A stretch of 64,000 nucleotides of DNA, taken from positions 393,237 to 457,236 of the forward strand of contig NZ_JAPSIY010000001.1 of NCBI RefSeq assembly GCF_031178445.1. The letters run 5' to 3'. The DNA comes from Microbacterium sp. Its GTDB lineage: Bacteria; Actinomycetota; Actinomycetes; Actinomycetales; Microbacteriaceae. Numbering within the stretch: position 1 is the first letter of the stretch; each line of letters opens with the position of its first letter. Below, one piece after another: positions 1-7,500 of this stretch. The notes below the pieces were generated by a model that worked only from the letters and a program-made list of their open reading frames with translations, made no database searches and had not been told where the DNA came from. The translations under genes and the position numbers were made by a program.

Positions 1-560
1 ATCGGCATGGAAAGGCCGCTCGCCAGCTGGCGGTGGATCTGGCTCTCGGTCGTCCGTGCCCCGATGGCTCCCCAGGTGACGAGATCGGCGGTGTACTGCG
101 GGCTGATCGGCTCGAGGAACTCGGTACCGCACGGCATCCCGAGAGCGGTCACGTCCCGAAGGAAGGTGCGCGCCATCCTGAGGCCCGCACCGATGTCGTG
201 ACTGCCGTCGAGGTGGGGATCGTTGATCAGGCCCTTCCAGCCCACGGTCGTGCGGGGCTTCTCGAAGTAGGCCCGCATGACGATGAGCAGCTCGTCACGG
301 TGACGTTCGGCGGCGCGAACGAGACGGCCCGCGTACTCGAGCCCGGCAGCCGGGTCGTGGATCGAGCAGGGTCCCGTGATGACGAGCAGCCGGTCGTCCT
401 CGCCCGCCATGATCGCCCTGACCTCATCACGCGTGCGCGCGATAAGGCGGGCGCGCTCCTCACCGAGCGGGAGCTCCTCGATGACGTCGGCCGGTGAGGG
501 GATGCTGGTGAAGGCGGCGACATGAAGGTCAGCGGTCGACTCTGCGGCGGTGATGTGCAT
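1..560 (-). CDS. 3-deoxy-7-phosphoheptulonate (DAHP) synthase, class I, 5' part
   Basis: Condenses phosphoenolpyruvate with erythrose 4-phosphate, the first step of the shikimate pathway in the cytoplasm. The gene runs off the left edge, so only the first 186 or so residues of about 350 are present. The AroF/G/H-type family is recognisable from GPCSIHDP (about residues 65-72), MRAYFEKPRTTVGWKG, PCGTEFLEPISPQY and the end GARTTESQIHRQLASG. ATG at 560 is preceded by a purine-rich AGGACAGG ribosome site. The roughly 160-nt upstream leader carries a short aromatic-rich reading frame and a hairpin, which points to transcription attenuation by aromatic amino acids. Paralogue type (Phe-, Tyr- or Trp-sensitive) cannot be told from this fragment. 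Confidence 0.95.
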   Translation of the reverse strand, partial: MHITAAESTADLHVAAFTSIPSPADVIEELPLGEERARLIARTRDEVRAIMAGEDDRLLVITGPCSIHDPAAGLEYAGRLVRAAERHRDELLIVMRAYFEKPRTTVGWKGLINDPHLDGSHDIGAGLRMARTFLRDVTALGMPCGTEFLEPISPQYTADLVTWGAIGARTTESQIHRQLASGLSMP

Positions 561-612
561 GGGTCCTGTCCTGATACGGGCGGACCCCGTGCAGAGCCCG
601 CCGAAACGGCGA

Positions 613-636
613 AGGGCAGAGCGGATGCTCTGCCCT
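613..636 (-). terminator. Attenuator terminator hairpin before DAHP synthase
   Basis: On the minus strand AGGGCAGAGC, a 4-nt ATCC loop and GCTCTGCCCT form a perfect 10-bp stem followed by TTCGCCGTTT. The T tract is interrupted, which is common for terminators in high-GC actinobacteria. It lies between the leader peptide and the DAHP synthase start. Confidence 0.65.
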
Positions 637-693
637 GTCGGCTCTGAAGGTGTCGGTGCGCGCTACTCCGGCGCCGGCCCCTCCAGAGCCGAC
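637..693 (-). promoter_or_regulatory. Alternative (anti-terminator/pause) stem in the aro leader
   Basis: GTCGGCTCTG at 693-684, inside the leader peptide codons, is exactly complementary to CAGAGCCGAC at 646-637, just upstream of the terminator stem. CAGAGC occurs both here and in the terminator 5' arm, so the GCTCTG segments can swap partners. Ribosome position on the aromatic codons would decide which fold wins; that mechanism is inference. Confidence 0.6.
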
Positions 694-719
694 TCGAAAT
701 ACGCATACCAACGGGTCAT
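663..719 (-). CDS. Aromatic-rich leader peptide of the DAHP synthase gene
   Basis: An 18-codon reading frame, MTRWYAYFESALEGPAPE, ends about 100 nt before the DAHP synthase start. Codons 4-8 read Trp-Tyr-Ala-Tyr-Phe, so four of five codons specify aromatic amino acids, the end products of the pathway. Codons 9-12 also supply one arm of a perfect 10-bp alternative stem (684-693 with 637-646), and the RNA then forms a 10-bp hairpin at 613-636. This arrangement is that of a ribosome-mediated attenuator. Leader-peptide control of aromatic genes is known in other Actinobacteria; translation of this frame is inferred. The ribosome site upstream is weak. Confidence 0.75.
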   Translation of the reverse strand: MTRWYAYFESALEGPAPE

Positions 720-835
720 GCACTCGACCATAGCGCATGCTCCCCACGTCGTGCGCGGCATGACGCCCCCCGCTGCGGAATCCGGATTACGCTGGGGAGA
801 GGCGGCCGGCCGGCCCGATTCATCCGGAGGTGCGC

Positions 836-1768
836 GTGGCTGACGTCATCCGGGTGGAATCGCGCGACGCCGCCGACGTCGAGCAGATCTGGCGGAAGCA
901 CGTCCCCTCGGCTCGACTGCAGCGCATCGATCCCGAGCGCTTCGCCTTCCACTGGCTCTCGGTGGGGATCAGCGGCATGACGATCATCCGCTACACGCTC
1001 ACCGCCGCGGTGTACTCGGCGGTGCAGCCGGAGGGGCAGCTGCTCGCCTGCCGGGTCGCCACGCCGGAGGGATGGGTGCGGTGCGGGCGATCGGAGCTCG
1101 ATGTCTCCCTGCCCTGGGCCACCGACGGAGCGCAGGTGGAAGCCCACTGGGACGTGACCGCCGACGTCACGGCGCTCCTCTTCGATCGTGCGCACGCACA
1201 GGAGCTGGCGCGCACGATCACCGGGGACGAACTGCTCACACTTCGCCTCACGGGCGCGTCTCCGCGGACCCCGATCGCGGGCCGGCACTGGAACCGCTCG
1301 TTCGAGTACATGCTCAACGCGGTCGGCCACCTCGAGGACGACCCGCTGCTCGAGGCCAGCCTCATGCGCCACGCCCTGGTCACCACACTGAGCTCGTTCC
1401 ACTCGACCTTCCTCGACGCCGCGGCCAAGGACCCGCACACCGCCGGCGCGTCCACGATGCGTCGCGCAGTCTCGTACATCGACGAGAACGCGCACACGGC
1501 GATCACCGTCGACGACGTGGCGCGGGCAGTGCACATGTCGACGCGGGGGCTGCAGTACGCCTTCCGTCGTGGACTCGACACCACGCCGGCCGCGTATCTG
1601 CGCCGAGTACGACTCGATGGGGCTCACCGAGACCTGAAGAACTCGAAGTCCGACGTCACCGTCGCCGAGATCGCGCGCCGGTGGGGCTTCGGCAACACCT
1701 CGCGCTTCGGCGATCTGTATCGGCAGACCTACGGCCGCAGTCCGCGCGAGACCCTCGAACGCGACTGA
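836..1768 (+). CDS. AraC family transcriptional regulator
   Basis: A DNA-binding regulator of about 310 residues. The N-terminal 200 residues look like an AraC-binding-like effector domain. The C-terminal 100 residues hold the double helix-turn-helix, with the first around ITVDDVARAVHMSTRGLQ and the second around TVAEIARRWGFGNTSRFGDL ending in the typical YRQTYGRSPRE. GTG at 836 is preferred because the site CCGGAGG lies 5 nt upstream; an in-frame GTG at 830 overlaps that site. It stands alone, divergent from the aro leader, and a terminator follows it. Its targets are not evident. Confidence 0.9.
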   Translation: MADVIRVESRDAADVEQIWRKHVPSARLQRIDPERFAFHWLSVGISGMTIIRYTLTAAVYSAVQPEGQLLACRVATPEGWVRCGRSELDVSLPWATDGAQVEAHWDVTADVTALLFDRAHAQELARTITGDELLTLRLTGASPRTPIAGRHWNRSFEYMLNAVGHLEDDPLLEASLMRHALVTTLSSFHSTFLDAAAKDPHTAGASTMRRAVSYIDENAHTAITVDDVARAVHMSTRGLQYAFRRGLDTTPAAYLRRVRLDGAHRDLKNSKSDVTVAEIARRWGFGNTSRFGDLYRQTYGRSPRETLERD

Positions 1769-1794
1769 CCATCCGCCCGGCGAGCCCGTGCACC

Positions 1795-1820
1795 GGGCGC
1801 ACATTCGTTGCGCCCTTTGT
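1795..1820 (+). terminator. Intrinsic terminator after the AraC gene
   Basis: GGGCGCA and TGCGCCC form a 7-bp stem with a 7-nt loop, followed by TTTGT. Confidence 0.6.
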
Positions 1821-1877
1821 ATCGTCGCGAGTCCCGGGGGCGGCGGAAACGGCCGGTATGGCCTACGGTCTAGCAGT

Positions 1878-2234
1878 ATGGGATCCCTCTTCTACGGCGA
1901 CGCCACGGACGCGATCACGATCGACGACCGTACGCTCGCCCACCTCAAGGTCGTGATCGCGACCAAGCTGCGCCGCAACGAGAGCTTCACGCTGTCGTGG
2001 CGGCACCCCGAGGGTGAGGATTCCGGGCGCTCCACGCTGTGGCTGCACCCCTCGATCCCGCTCCGGTTCGTGTTCGAGGAGCCGGTGGCGCCCACGCTCA
2101 GCCAGCAGTGGCTCGCAGAACTCTCCACCTCCGCGAACACCAGCGGCGGCATCCTGCTCACGGAGGAGCACATCGATCCCTCCGAGGACGGCGAGAATGA
2201 CGACACCCCACCCGGCGGGGTCCGGGCGGCCTGA
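1878..2234 (+). CDS. DUF7882-type small conserved actinobacterial protein
   Basis: A 118-residue protein with no signal peptide or membrane segment. It starts MGSLFYGDATDAITIDD and has HLKVVIATKLRRNESFTLSW and a LWLHPSIPLRFVF segment typical of a family frequent in Microbacteriaceae and often misnamed as DNA-ligase-related. The function is unknown. ATG at 1878 has no clear ribosome site; TACGGT about 8 nt upstream could be a -10 box, so the mRNA may be leaderless (inference). Confidence 0.75.
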   Translation: MGSLFYGDATDAITIDDRTLAHLKVVIATKLRRNESFTLSWRHPEGEDSGRSTLWLHPSIPLRFVFEEPVAPTLSQQWLAELSTSANTSGGILLTEEHIDPSEDGENDDTPPGGVRAA

Positions 2235-2260
2235 GAGCCGGAGCGGTCCTCGACGAGACG

Positions 2261-2713
2261 TCAGGACGCGGCTCTGCGCACCAGCTCCGCGAGGAAGGCG
2301 AGGTCCTTCTCGCCGAGCTTCGTCACCGCGAACGACGTCGGCCAGACGTTGCCGTCATTGAGGTTCGAGATCGTCTCGAAGCCGAACGTCGCGTAGCGAA
2401 CCTTGAACTTCGACGCGGGCTGGAAGAAGCACAGGACCTTGCCGTCCTTACCCCATGCCGGCATGCCGTAGTACGTGCGCGGGATGAGGTGCGGGGCGTT
2501 CTCGGTGACCAGCTTGTGCAGCGCCTCTCCGATCTCGCGGTCGTCACCAGAGAGCTCGGCGAGCTTGCCGAGCAGTTCGGCCTCACCTTCCCGGCGCACC
2601 GTCTCGGGATCCTTCTTCGCACGCGAGCGCGCCGTGCGCTTCTCGCTCGCCGCCGCCTTCATCGCCTCACGCTCTTCAGCCGTGAAGTTCGCGGTCTCTC
2701 CTGCCTTCGCCAT
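2261..2713 (-). CDS. DUF1801/YdhG-like protein
   Basis: A 150-residue soluble protein. The first 70 residues are charged and helical (many Ala, Lys, Arg, Glu). The second half, with LIPRTYYGMPAWGKDGKVLCFF and FKVRYATFGF, resembles the YdhG/DUF1801 fold, which includes the Fra iron chaperone. ATG at 2713 follows a GAAGGAGG-like ribosome site. It is monocistronic and diverges from the NUDIX gene with about 105 nt between starts. No metal-binding role can be shown from sequence alone. Confidence 0.8.
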   Translation of the reverse strand: MAKAGETANFTAEEREAMKAAASEKRTARSRAKKDPETVRREGEAELLGKLAELSGDDREIGEALHKLVTENAPHLIPRTYYGMPAWGKDGKVLCFFQPASKFKVRYATFGFETISNLNDGNVWPTSFAVTKLGEKDLAFLAELVRRAAS

Positions 2714-2818
2714 GTCGGCCTCCTTCTTGTCTGTGATCACAGTACGAGCGGTCGCCGCCGGTGCGCTTCTCGATTCCTGACCGGATGCCGGCAAGCGGGC
2801 GCACACTACTGTGGACGC

Positions 2819-3241
2819 ATGGATCTCCGCGTCGCCGCCTACGCGGTCGTCACCGATGACGACGGCCGGGTCCTGCTGGCGCGGTGGACCGAGGGCAGGC
2901 GCGTCGCCTGGACCATGCCCGGCGGCGGTCTCGAGTCCGGAGAGGATCCTGAGCAGACGGTGCGGCGAGAGCTGCGCGAGGAGACCGGATTCCGCATCGA
3001 GACGACGGAGTTGCTCGGCATCCACTCCCGGGTCATCCCCGGCTCGCAGCGGGTGCGCAAGGCCGGCGTGCCGTTACACACGCTGCGCATCGTGTATCGC
3101 GCGCGCATCACCGGCGGCACTCTGCGCTTCGAGCAGAACGGCTCGACCGATATGGCCGGCTGGTTCAGTCTCGCCGAGATCGCCGACCTGCATCGGGTCA
3201 AGCTCGTCGACATCGCCCTGCGGATGGCAGGAATCATCTGA
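2819..3241 (+). CDS. NUDIX hydrolase
   Basis: A 140-residue pyrophosphohydrolase acting on a nucleoside diphosphate-linked substrate. The NUDIX box is intact: G-x5-E-x7-REL-x-EE-x-GF around residues 37-59, preceded by WTMPGGGLESGE. The family needs Mg2+ bound by the REUxEE glutamates. The substrate cannot be read from sequence. The start at ATG 2819 places the first beta strand (LRVAAYAVVTDDDG) at the N terminus, as usual for stand-alone NUDIX proteins. The amidohydrolase gene follows after 21 nt and may be co-transcribed. Confidence 0.92.
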   Translation: MDLRVAAYAVVTDDDGRVLLARWTEGRRVAWTMPGGGLESGEDPEQTVRRELREETGFRIETTELLGIHSRVIPGSQRVRKAGVPLHTLRIVYRARITGGTLRFEQNGSTDMAGWFSLAEIADLHRVKLVDIALRMAGII

Positions 3242-3262
3242 CGGTCGGGCCAGGATGGAGAG

Positions 3263-4450
3263 ATGGCCGAAATCCTCTCCCCCGTGACCTCCGTCCGCAA
3301 CGTCCGCCCGTGGGGCGGAGCGCTCAGCGACATCGTCATCGACGGTGACACGATCGCGCAGGTCGCTCCGGCCTCGGGCGCTCTCCTCGCGGACGGAGAG
3401 GTCGACGGCCGCGGCATGCTCGCCATTCCCGGCCTCGTCAACACACATGCGCACGTCGACAAATCGTGGTGGGGCCACCCGTGGCAGTCGTACGGCGGCG
3501 AGGGCGGCACCGAAGGGCGCATCCGACATGAGCGCGCACGCCGTGACGAGCTCGGCATCCCCGGCCTGGAGGTGACGTCTCGCGTGCTGGGGGAGTTCGT
3601 CAGACACGGCACCACAGCGGTGCGCACGCACGTCGATGTGGACCTCGGCCTGGGCCTGCGTGGCATCGAGATCGTGCGCGAGGCCGTCGCCGCTTACGGC
3701 GGAGCACTGTCGTGCGAGATCGTCGCGTTCCCGCAGGACGGCGTGCTGCGCCGGCCCGGTGTGCTCCAGCTGCTCGCGAAGGCCGCCCGGGCCGGTGCGG
3801 ACCACATCGGCGGGCTCGACCCGGCCGGCATCGACCGAGACCCCGTGGGCCAGATCGACGCGATCTTCGCGATCGCCGCCGAGCACGGATGCGGCATCGA
3901 CATCCATCTGCACGACGGTGGCTCGTTGGGCGCGTTCCAGTTCGAGCTGATCATCGATCGCACGCGCAGACTAGGACTGCAGGGCAGGGTCAACATCGCG
4001 CACGGCTTCGCGATCGTGCAGGTCGAGCCCGAGCGCCGACGGGATCTGCTGCAGCAGATGGCCGAACTCGACATCACGATGACCACGGTCGCTCCGCTGC
4101 GCATGCCGCAGCTGAACCCGCACGAGTTCGCAGAGGCGGGCGTGCGCTACGGGTTCGGCACCGACGGCATCCGCGACCTGTGGAGCCCGTACGGCACCGG
4201 CGACCTGATGGGCATCGCCTGGCAGTACGCGCGCAGTTCGGGCGTCGTGCGCGATGAGGATCTTCTTCGAGTGGTGGAGTCGGCGACGTCGCGGGCGGCC
4301 CCTTTCGCGGGCGTCGAGCGCAACGACCTGACCGTCGGCTCGCGCGCCGACATCGTTATCATCGACGCCGAGAACCCGATGGATGCGTTGGTGCGCACTC
4401 CCCCTCGCGAGGCGACGATCGGCGGTGGACGTATCCTCTTCCAGCGCTGA
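3263..4450 (+). CDS. Amidohydrolase family protein (cytosine deaminase-like)
   Basis: A metal-dependent hydrolase of 395 residues with the composite beta-sandwich and TIM-barrel layout. Metal-binding residues are visible: NTHAHVDKSWW (about residue 60), DIHLHDGG (about 213) and FGTDGIRDLWSPYG (about 293). The order and spacing match the cytosine deaminase/CodA-like branch, which deaminates nitrogenous ring substrates; the exact substrate is not certain. It lies 21 nt downstream of the NUDIX gene and converges with the YbaK gene 9 nt away. The C-terminal GSRADIVIIDAENP is the usual composite-domain closing strand. Confidence 0.85.
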   Translation: MAEILSPVTSVRNVRPWGGALSDIVIDGDTIAQVAPASGALLADGEVDGRGMLAIPGLVNTHAHVDKSWWGHPWQSYGGEGGTEGRIRHERARRDELGIPGLEVTSRVLGEFVRHGTTAVRTHVDVDLGLGLRGIEIVREAVAAYGGALSCEIVAFPQDGVLRRPGVLQLLAKAARAGADHIGGLDPAGIDRDPVGQIDAIFAIAAEHGCGIDIHLHDGGSLGAFQFELIIDRTRRLGLQGRVNIAHGFAIVQVEPERRRDLLQQMAELDITMTTVAPLRMPQLNPHEFAEAGVRYGFGTDGIRDLWSPYGTGDLMGIAWQYARSSGVVRDEDLLRVVESATSRAAPFAGVERNDLTVGSRADIVIIDAENPMDALVRTPPREATIGGGRILFQR

Positions 4451-4459
4451 GCGCGAGGG

Positions 4460-4942
4460 TCAGCCGCGCGGCTTCTCGGGCTCCGAGATGTCGGCCACCG
4501 TCGCCCCGTAGGCGCGGATCAGGTCGTCGGCCTCGACGAACAGGCTGTAGCCGTGCGAGCCCGCACCCATGGCGATGCGCCGACCGGCGATGGTTTCGTC
4601 GGCGTACACGGGCCAGTCGGTGGTGCTGCCGATGGGCACGATCGTGCCTCGCTCGTAGCCGGTCGCGGCCAGCGCCAGCTCGGGCTCCGGCAGGCGCAGC
4701 CTGTTCGCACCGACCAGCGCGCGCAGCTTGGGCCAGGAGATCGACCGGCCACCGGGCACGAGGGCGAACAGATAGGAGTCGTCGGAGCGCTTCACGACCA
4801 GCGTCTTGACGATGTCGGAGGGTTCGAGGCCGAGCAGCGCCGCAGCCTCGTGCAGGCTTCGCGCGACGGGACGCTCGCGGATCTCGATCTCGAGACCGCG
4901 AGCGGATGCCGCCGCGCGAACCCGCTCGTGCGGGTCGCTCAC
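4460..4942 (-). CDS. YbaK/EbsC-family aminoacyl-tRNA deacylase
   Basis: A 160-residue protein that hydrolyses mischarged tRNA, in the Cys-tRNA(Pro)/prolyl-tRNA editing superfamily. SLHEAAALLGLEPSDIVKTLVVKRSDD contains the conserved K for catalysis or binding, and the GxxxI segment GTIVPIGS and GAGSHGYSLFVEADDLI complete the fold. The length is as expected for the free-standing form. It overlaps nothing but ends 9 nt from the convergent amidohydrolase, and starts 2 nt after the stop of the upstream membrane protein gene, so the two leftward genes form an operon. Confidence 0.88.
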   Translation of the reverse strand: MSDPHERVRAAASARGLEIEIRERPVARSLHEAAALLGLEPSDIVKTLVVKRSDDSYLFALVPGGRSISWPKLRALVGANRLRLPEPELALAATGYERGTIVPIGSTTDWPVYADETIAGRRIAMGAGSHGYSLFVEADDLIRAYGATVADISEPEKPRG

Positions 4943-4944
4943 GT

Positions 4945-5433
4945 TCAGGCGTTCGGCGCCGACAGCGGGTCGTCCGCGACCCAGAGCTCGTCGTCGGCGC
5001 GCAGCGCCTGCCAGGCTGCGGCGATCACGCCGATCGCCGCAGCGGCGCCGAGTACGATCGCGACGACGGAGCCGAGACCCATGCTCTTCTTCTTGGGTGC
5101 TGCCTTGTGGACCAGACCGTGACGCTTCGCGTTCGCCACATCCCAGGCCGACAGCGCCGTGCCGACGACGCCGCCCACGATCGGCACGACCTTGTCGTCG
5201 ACGACGTGCTTGCCGATCTTGATGCCGCGGTCGACCGTCGGGGCCACTCGCCTGCTGTAGGCGTCCTGCACGACGGGGACCACCTGCTCACGATTGAAGT
5301 GGCCGAGCTGGCGACCGGCCTCGCGTGCGATGTCGGCGGCGTGGCCGACGATCACCTGCTGCGCCTCCCACAGCTGTCCGGCATCGTTCTGAAGCTTGCG
5401 CAGTTCCTTCTTGCGCTTGCGGCTGAGATTCAC
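4945..5433 (-). CDS. Hypothetical membrane-anchored protein
   Basis: A 162-residue protein that I do not recognise beyond its frequency in Microbacteriaceae. It begins with a very basic stretch (NLSRKRKKELRKLQ), has a long helical middle part, a Gly/Val-rich segment around residues 85-95 and one clear membrane helix near residues 118-142 (GLGSVVAIVLGAAAAIGVIA). The tail is acidic and short. It precedes ybaK by 2 nt in the same operon and diverges from the isomerase gene. Confidence 0.65.
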   Translation of the reverse strand: MNLSRKRKKELRKLQNDAGQLWEAQQVIVGHAADIAREAGRQLGHFNREQVVPVVQDAYSRRVAPTVDRGIKIGKHVVDDKVVPIVGGVVGTALSAWDVANAKRHGLVHKAAPKKKSMGLGSVVAIVLGAAAAIGVIAAAWQALRADDELWVADDPLSAPNA

Positions 5434-5570
5434 GTTGCTCTCCCGTCGGTCGGAGTCCGATCGTGATCATCTTGCCAGACGAGACTGGATGGCAGCAGTG
5501 ACCTGGCGCCGCCTTTCGTTGTGTGCGAACATACGCGTCCCGTGCAGTATCGCTCTGCGAGAATGTCAGC

Positions 5571-6128
5571 ATGCCTCACGCTTCCCACGTCGCAACTCTG
5601 CACACCAACCACGGTGACATCGTCATCAACCTGTTCGGCGACCACGCCCCGAACACTGTCGCGAACTTCGTCGGCCTCGCCGACGGCTCGAAGGACTGGA
5701 CCGATCCCGCCACCGGCAAGCCGGGCCAGGGTCCGCTCTACAAGGACGTCATCTTCCACCGCATCATCCCCAACTTCATGATCCAGGGCGGTGACCCGCT
5801 CGGACAGGGTGTCGGCGGCCCCGGCTACAACTTCAACGACGAGATCCACCCCGAACTGAACTTCAACGAGCCCTACATCCTCGCGATGGCGAATGCCGGC
5901 CTGCGCCGCAACGCCATCACGGGCCAGCTCGAGGGCACCAACGGCTCGCAGTTCTTCATCACGACCGACCCGACCCCGTGGCTGCAGGGCAAGCACACCA
6001 TCTTCGGCGAGGTGGCCGATGACGCGTCCAGGGCCGTCGTCGACGCCATCTCCGCTGTTCCGACCGCCGCGGGCGACCGTCCCGTCGAGCCGGTCGTGCT
6101 GCAGTCGGTCGATATCGTCGCCGCCTGA
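5571..6128 (+). CDS. Cyclophilin-type peptidyl-prolyl cis-trans isomerase
   Basis: Catalyses proline isomerisation during protein folding in the cytoplasm; there is no signal peptide. The 185 residues contain the cyclophilin core: FHRIIPNFMIQGGDP (catalytic Arg at about residue 65), GSQFFITTDPTPWLQGKHTIFGEV and the NAG/LRRN insert. In Actinobacteria this gene (ppiA) sits close to the replication origin, before the rhomboid and CrgA genes, exactly as here. ATG at 5571 is the only start consistent with the family's N terminus. Confidence 0.95.
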   Translation: MPHASHVATLHTNHGDIVINLFGDHAPNTVANFVGLADGSKDWTDPATGKPGQGPLYKDVIFHRIIPNFMIQGGDPLGQGVGGPGYNFNDEIHPELNFNEPYILAMANAGLRRNAITGQLEGTNGSQFFITTDPTPWLQGKHTIFGEVADDASRAVVDAISAVPTAAGDRPVEPVVLQSVDIVAA

Positions 6129-6187
6129 ACGACCCACTCCCCTGACGGGCGCCTGAGCGGCGTCCGAGAGAGCACGAGCCGATCCGG

Positions 6188-7072
6188 ATGACGACACCTG
6201 AGTTCACGAGTAATCGCGACAACTTCTGCTACCGCCATCCGGATCGGCAGAGCTTCGTGCTCTGCCAGCGCTGCATGCGCACGATCTGCCCCGAGTGCCA
6301 GACACAGGGGCCCGTCGGGGTGATCTGCCCCGAATGCATGAAGGCGCAGCGTAAGGGTGAGACCACTGCGCAACGCCGCGCCCGTCGTTCCTGGGCCGGT
6401 GGCACGATGGCCATCACCCGCGGTGGACGGCCGATCGTCACGCTCGGGATCATCCTCATCACATCGATCATCAGCCTGCTGCAGATGGTGCCGAACATCG
6501 GCGGCGGCATCGGTCTCACCCTGCGGTTCGCAGCCGCGTATCTCTACCCCGAGCTGTCGGGCGCCCCGTTCGAGCCGTGGCGTCTGCTGACGACCGCGCT
6601 GGTGCACGGCGGCTTCATCCACCTCGCACTGAACATGTTCGCGCTCTGGATGATCGGCCAGAGCCTCGAGCCCATGCTGGGACGGATCCGCTTCCTCACC
6701 CTCTACGTGGTCAGCGCCATCGGCGGATCGATCGCGGTCGCCGTGCTCAATCCGGGCGCCGCCACCGTGGGCGCCTCCGGCGCTGTGTTCGGGCTCATGG
6801 CCGCGCTCCTGATCATCGGACGCCACATCGGCGCGAACGTCACCGGCATCCTGGTCGTGCTCGGCATCAACTTCGTTTTCGGCTTCATCGTCGGCGGCAT
6901 CGCGTGGGAGGCGCACCTCGGCGGCGCGATCGTCGGCGCGGCTGTGGCGTTCATCTACACCCGCACCCGCCGCCGCGAGCAGCGCACGCTGCAGATCATG
7001 CTGCTGGTCGCGCTGGTGCTGCTGTTGACGGCGATCACGATCATCGTCCCGCCGGCGCTGATTTTGGCCTGA
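6188..7072 (+). CDS. Rhomboid-family intramembrane serine protease with N-terminal zinc finger
   Basis: A polytopic membrane protease of 294 residues. The N-terminal 55 residues carry a Cys/His-rich finger (FCYRHPDRQSFVLCQRC, then ICPECQ and ICPEC). The membrane domain follows, with the nucleophile in GASGAVFGLMAA and the partner His in EAHLGGAIVGAA; an early segment ends LVHGGFIHLALNMFALW. The substrate is unknown. It is 59 nt downstream of the isomerase gene and belongs to the conserved near-origin cluster. Confidence 0.93.
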   Translation: MTTPEFTSNRDNFCYRHPDRQSFVLCQRCMRTICPECQTQGPVGVICPECMKAQRKGETTAQRRARRSWAGGTMAITRGGRPIVTLGIILITSIISLLQMVPNIGGGIGLTLRFAAAYLYPELSGAPFEPWRLLTTALVHGGFIHLALNMFALWMIGQSLEPMLGRIRFLTLYVVSAIGGSIAVAVLNPGAATVGASGAVFGLMAALLIIGRHIGANVTGILVVLGINFVFGFIVGGIAWEAHLGGAIVGAAVAFIYTRTRRREQRTLQIMLLVALVLLLTAITIIVPPALILA

Positions 7073-7079
7073 TCGCACC

Positions 7080-7155
7080 TTGTTAACAGGGTTCTCCACC
7101 CCTGTGAATAACATCCGTGTGATTCTCCCCACCCTGTGGACAACTCTGTGGAGAA
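7080..7155. other. Cluster of DnaA-box-like 9-mers
   Basis: Between the rhomboid and crgA genes, five 9-mers resemble DnaA boxes. Two match a consensus exactly: TTATTCACA (minus strand, 7103-7111) and TTGTCCACA (minus strand, 7135-7143). TTCTCCACA (minus strand, 7147-7155), TTCTCCACC (plus, 7092-7100) and TTGTTAACA (plus, 7080-7088) are near matches. The stretch is AT-richer than its flanks. Binding is inferred; oriC itself is expected next to dnaA, outside this window. Confidence 0.55.
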
Positions 7156-7171
7156 CCCGCCCGCCACAGAA

Positions 7172-7201
7172 GAAGGCCCCCCGCAACAGCGAGAGGCCTT
7201 C
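7172..7201 (-). terminator. Terminator of crgA
   Basis: On the minus strand GAAGGCC and GGCCTTC pair around a 16-nt loop and are followed by TTCT, just beyond the crgA stop. It may also serve the rhomboid gene arriving from the other side. Confidence 0.65.
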
Positions 7202-7220
7202 AGAGAGAGGATGCCGGCGT

Positions 7221-7463
7221 TCAGCGCCAGCGCGTGGTCATGAGGAATCCGATCAGTGCGATGCCCAGCCCGATCGCCAGGTTCCATGCGTCGATGCCGG
7301 GGATCGGGTACTGCGAACCCGAGATGTAGTAGACCAGGATCCAGACCAGGCCGAGCAGCATGAAGCCGACCATGACGGGCTTGAACCACACGGCATTGGG
7401 GGCGGCGTCGTCGACGCCCTCCGGGCGGTCGACGGGCTCTTCGGGTACGCGAGATCGTGCCAT
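7221..7463 (-). CDS. crgA: Cell division protein CrgA
   Basis: An 80-residue membrane protein of the actinobacterial divisome that recruits or modulates FtsZ and PBP partners at the septum. It has a short charged cytoplasmic N terminus and two membrane helices, KPVMVGFMLLGLVWILVYYI and the NLAIGLGIALIGFLMTTRW end. Length and the closing TTRWR fit the family. It reads leftward, divergent from the sortase gene with 37 nt between starts, so the two promoters must overlap. Confidence 0.95.
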   Translation of the reverse strand: MARSRVPEEPVDRPEGVDDAAPNAVWFKPVMVGFMLLGLVWILVYYISGSQYPIPGIDAWNLAIGLGIALIGFLMTTRWR

Positions 7464-7500
7464 GAGCTTCAGTGTAGCCGGGGACAATAGACTTCCCCTC

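Noticed and set aside
7073..7220. Interpretation of the DnaA-box cluster as oriC
   Set aside because: dnaA and dnaN are not adjacent, no AT-rich unwinding element is present and only about 75 bp are involved, so I list it as a binding-site cluster only.
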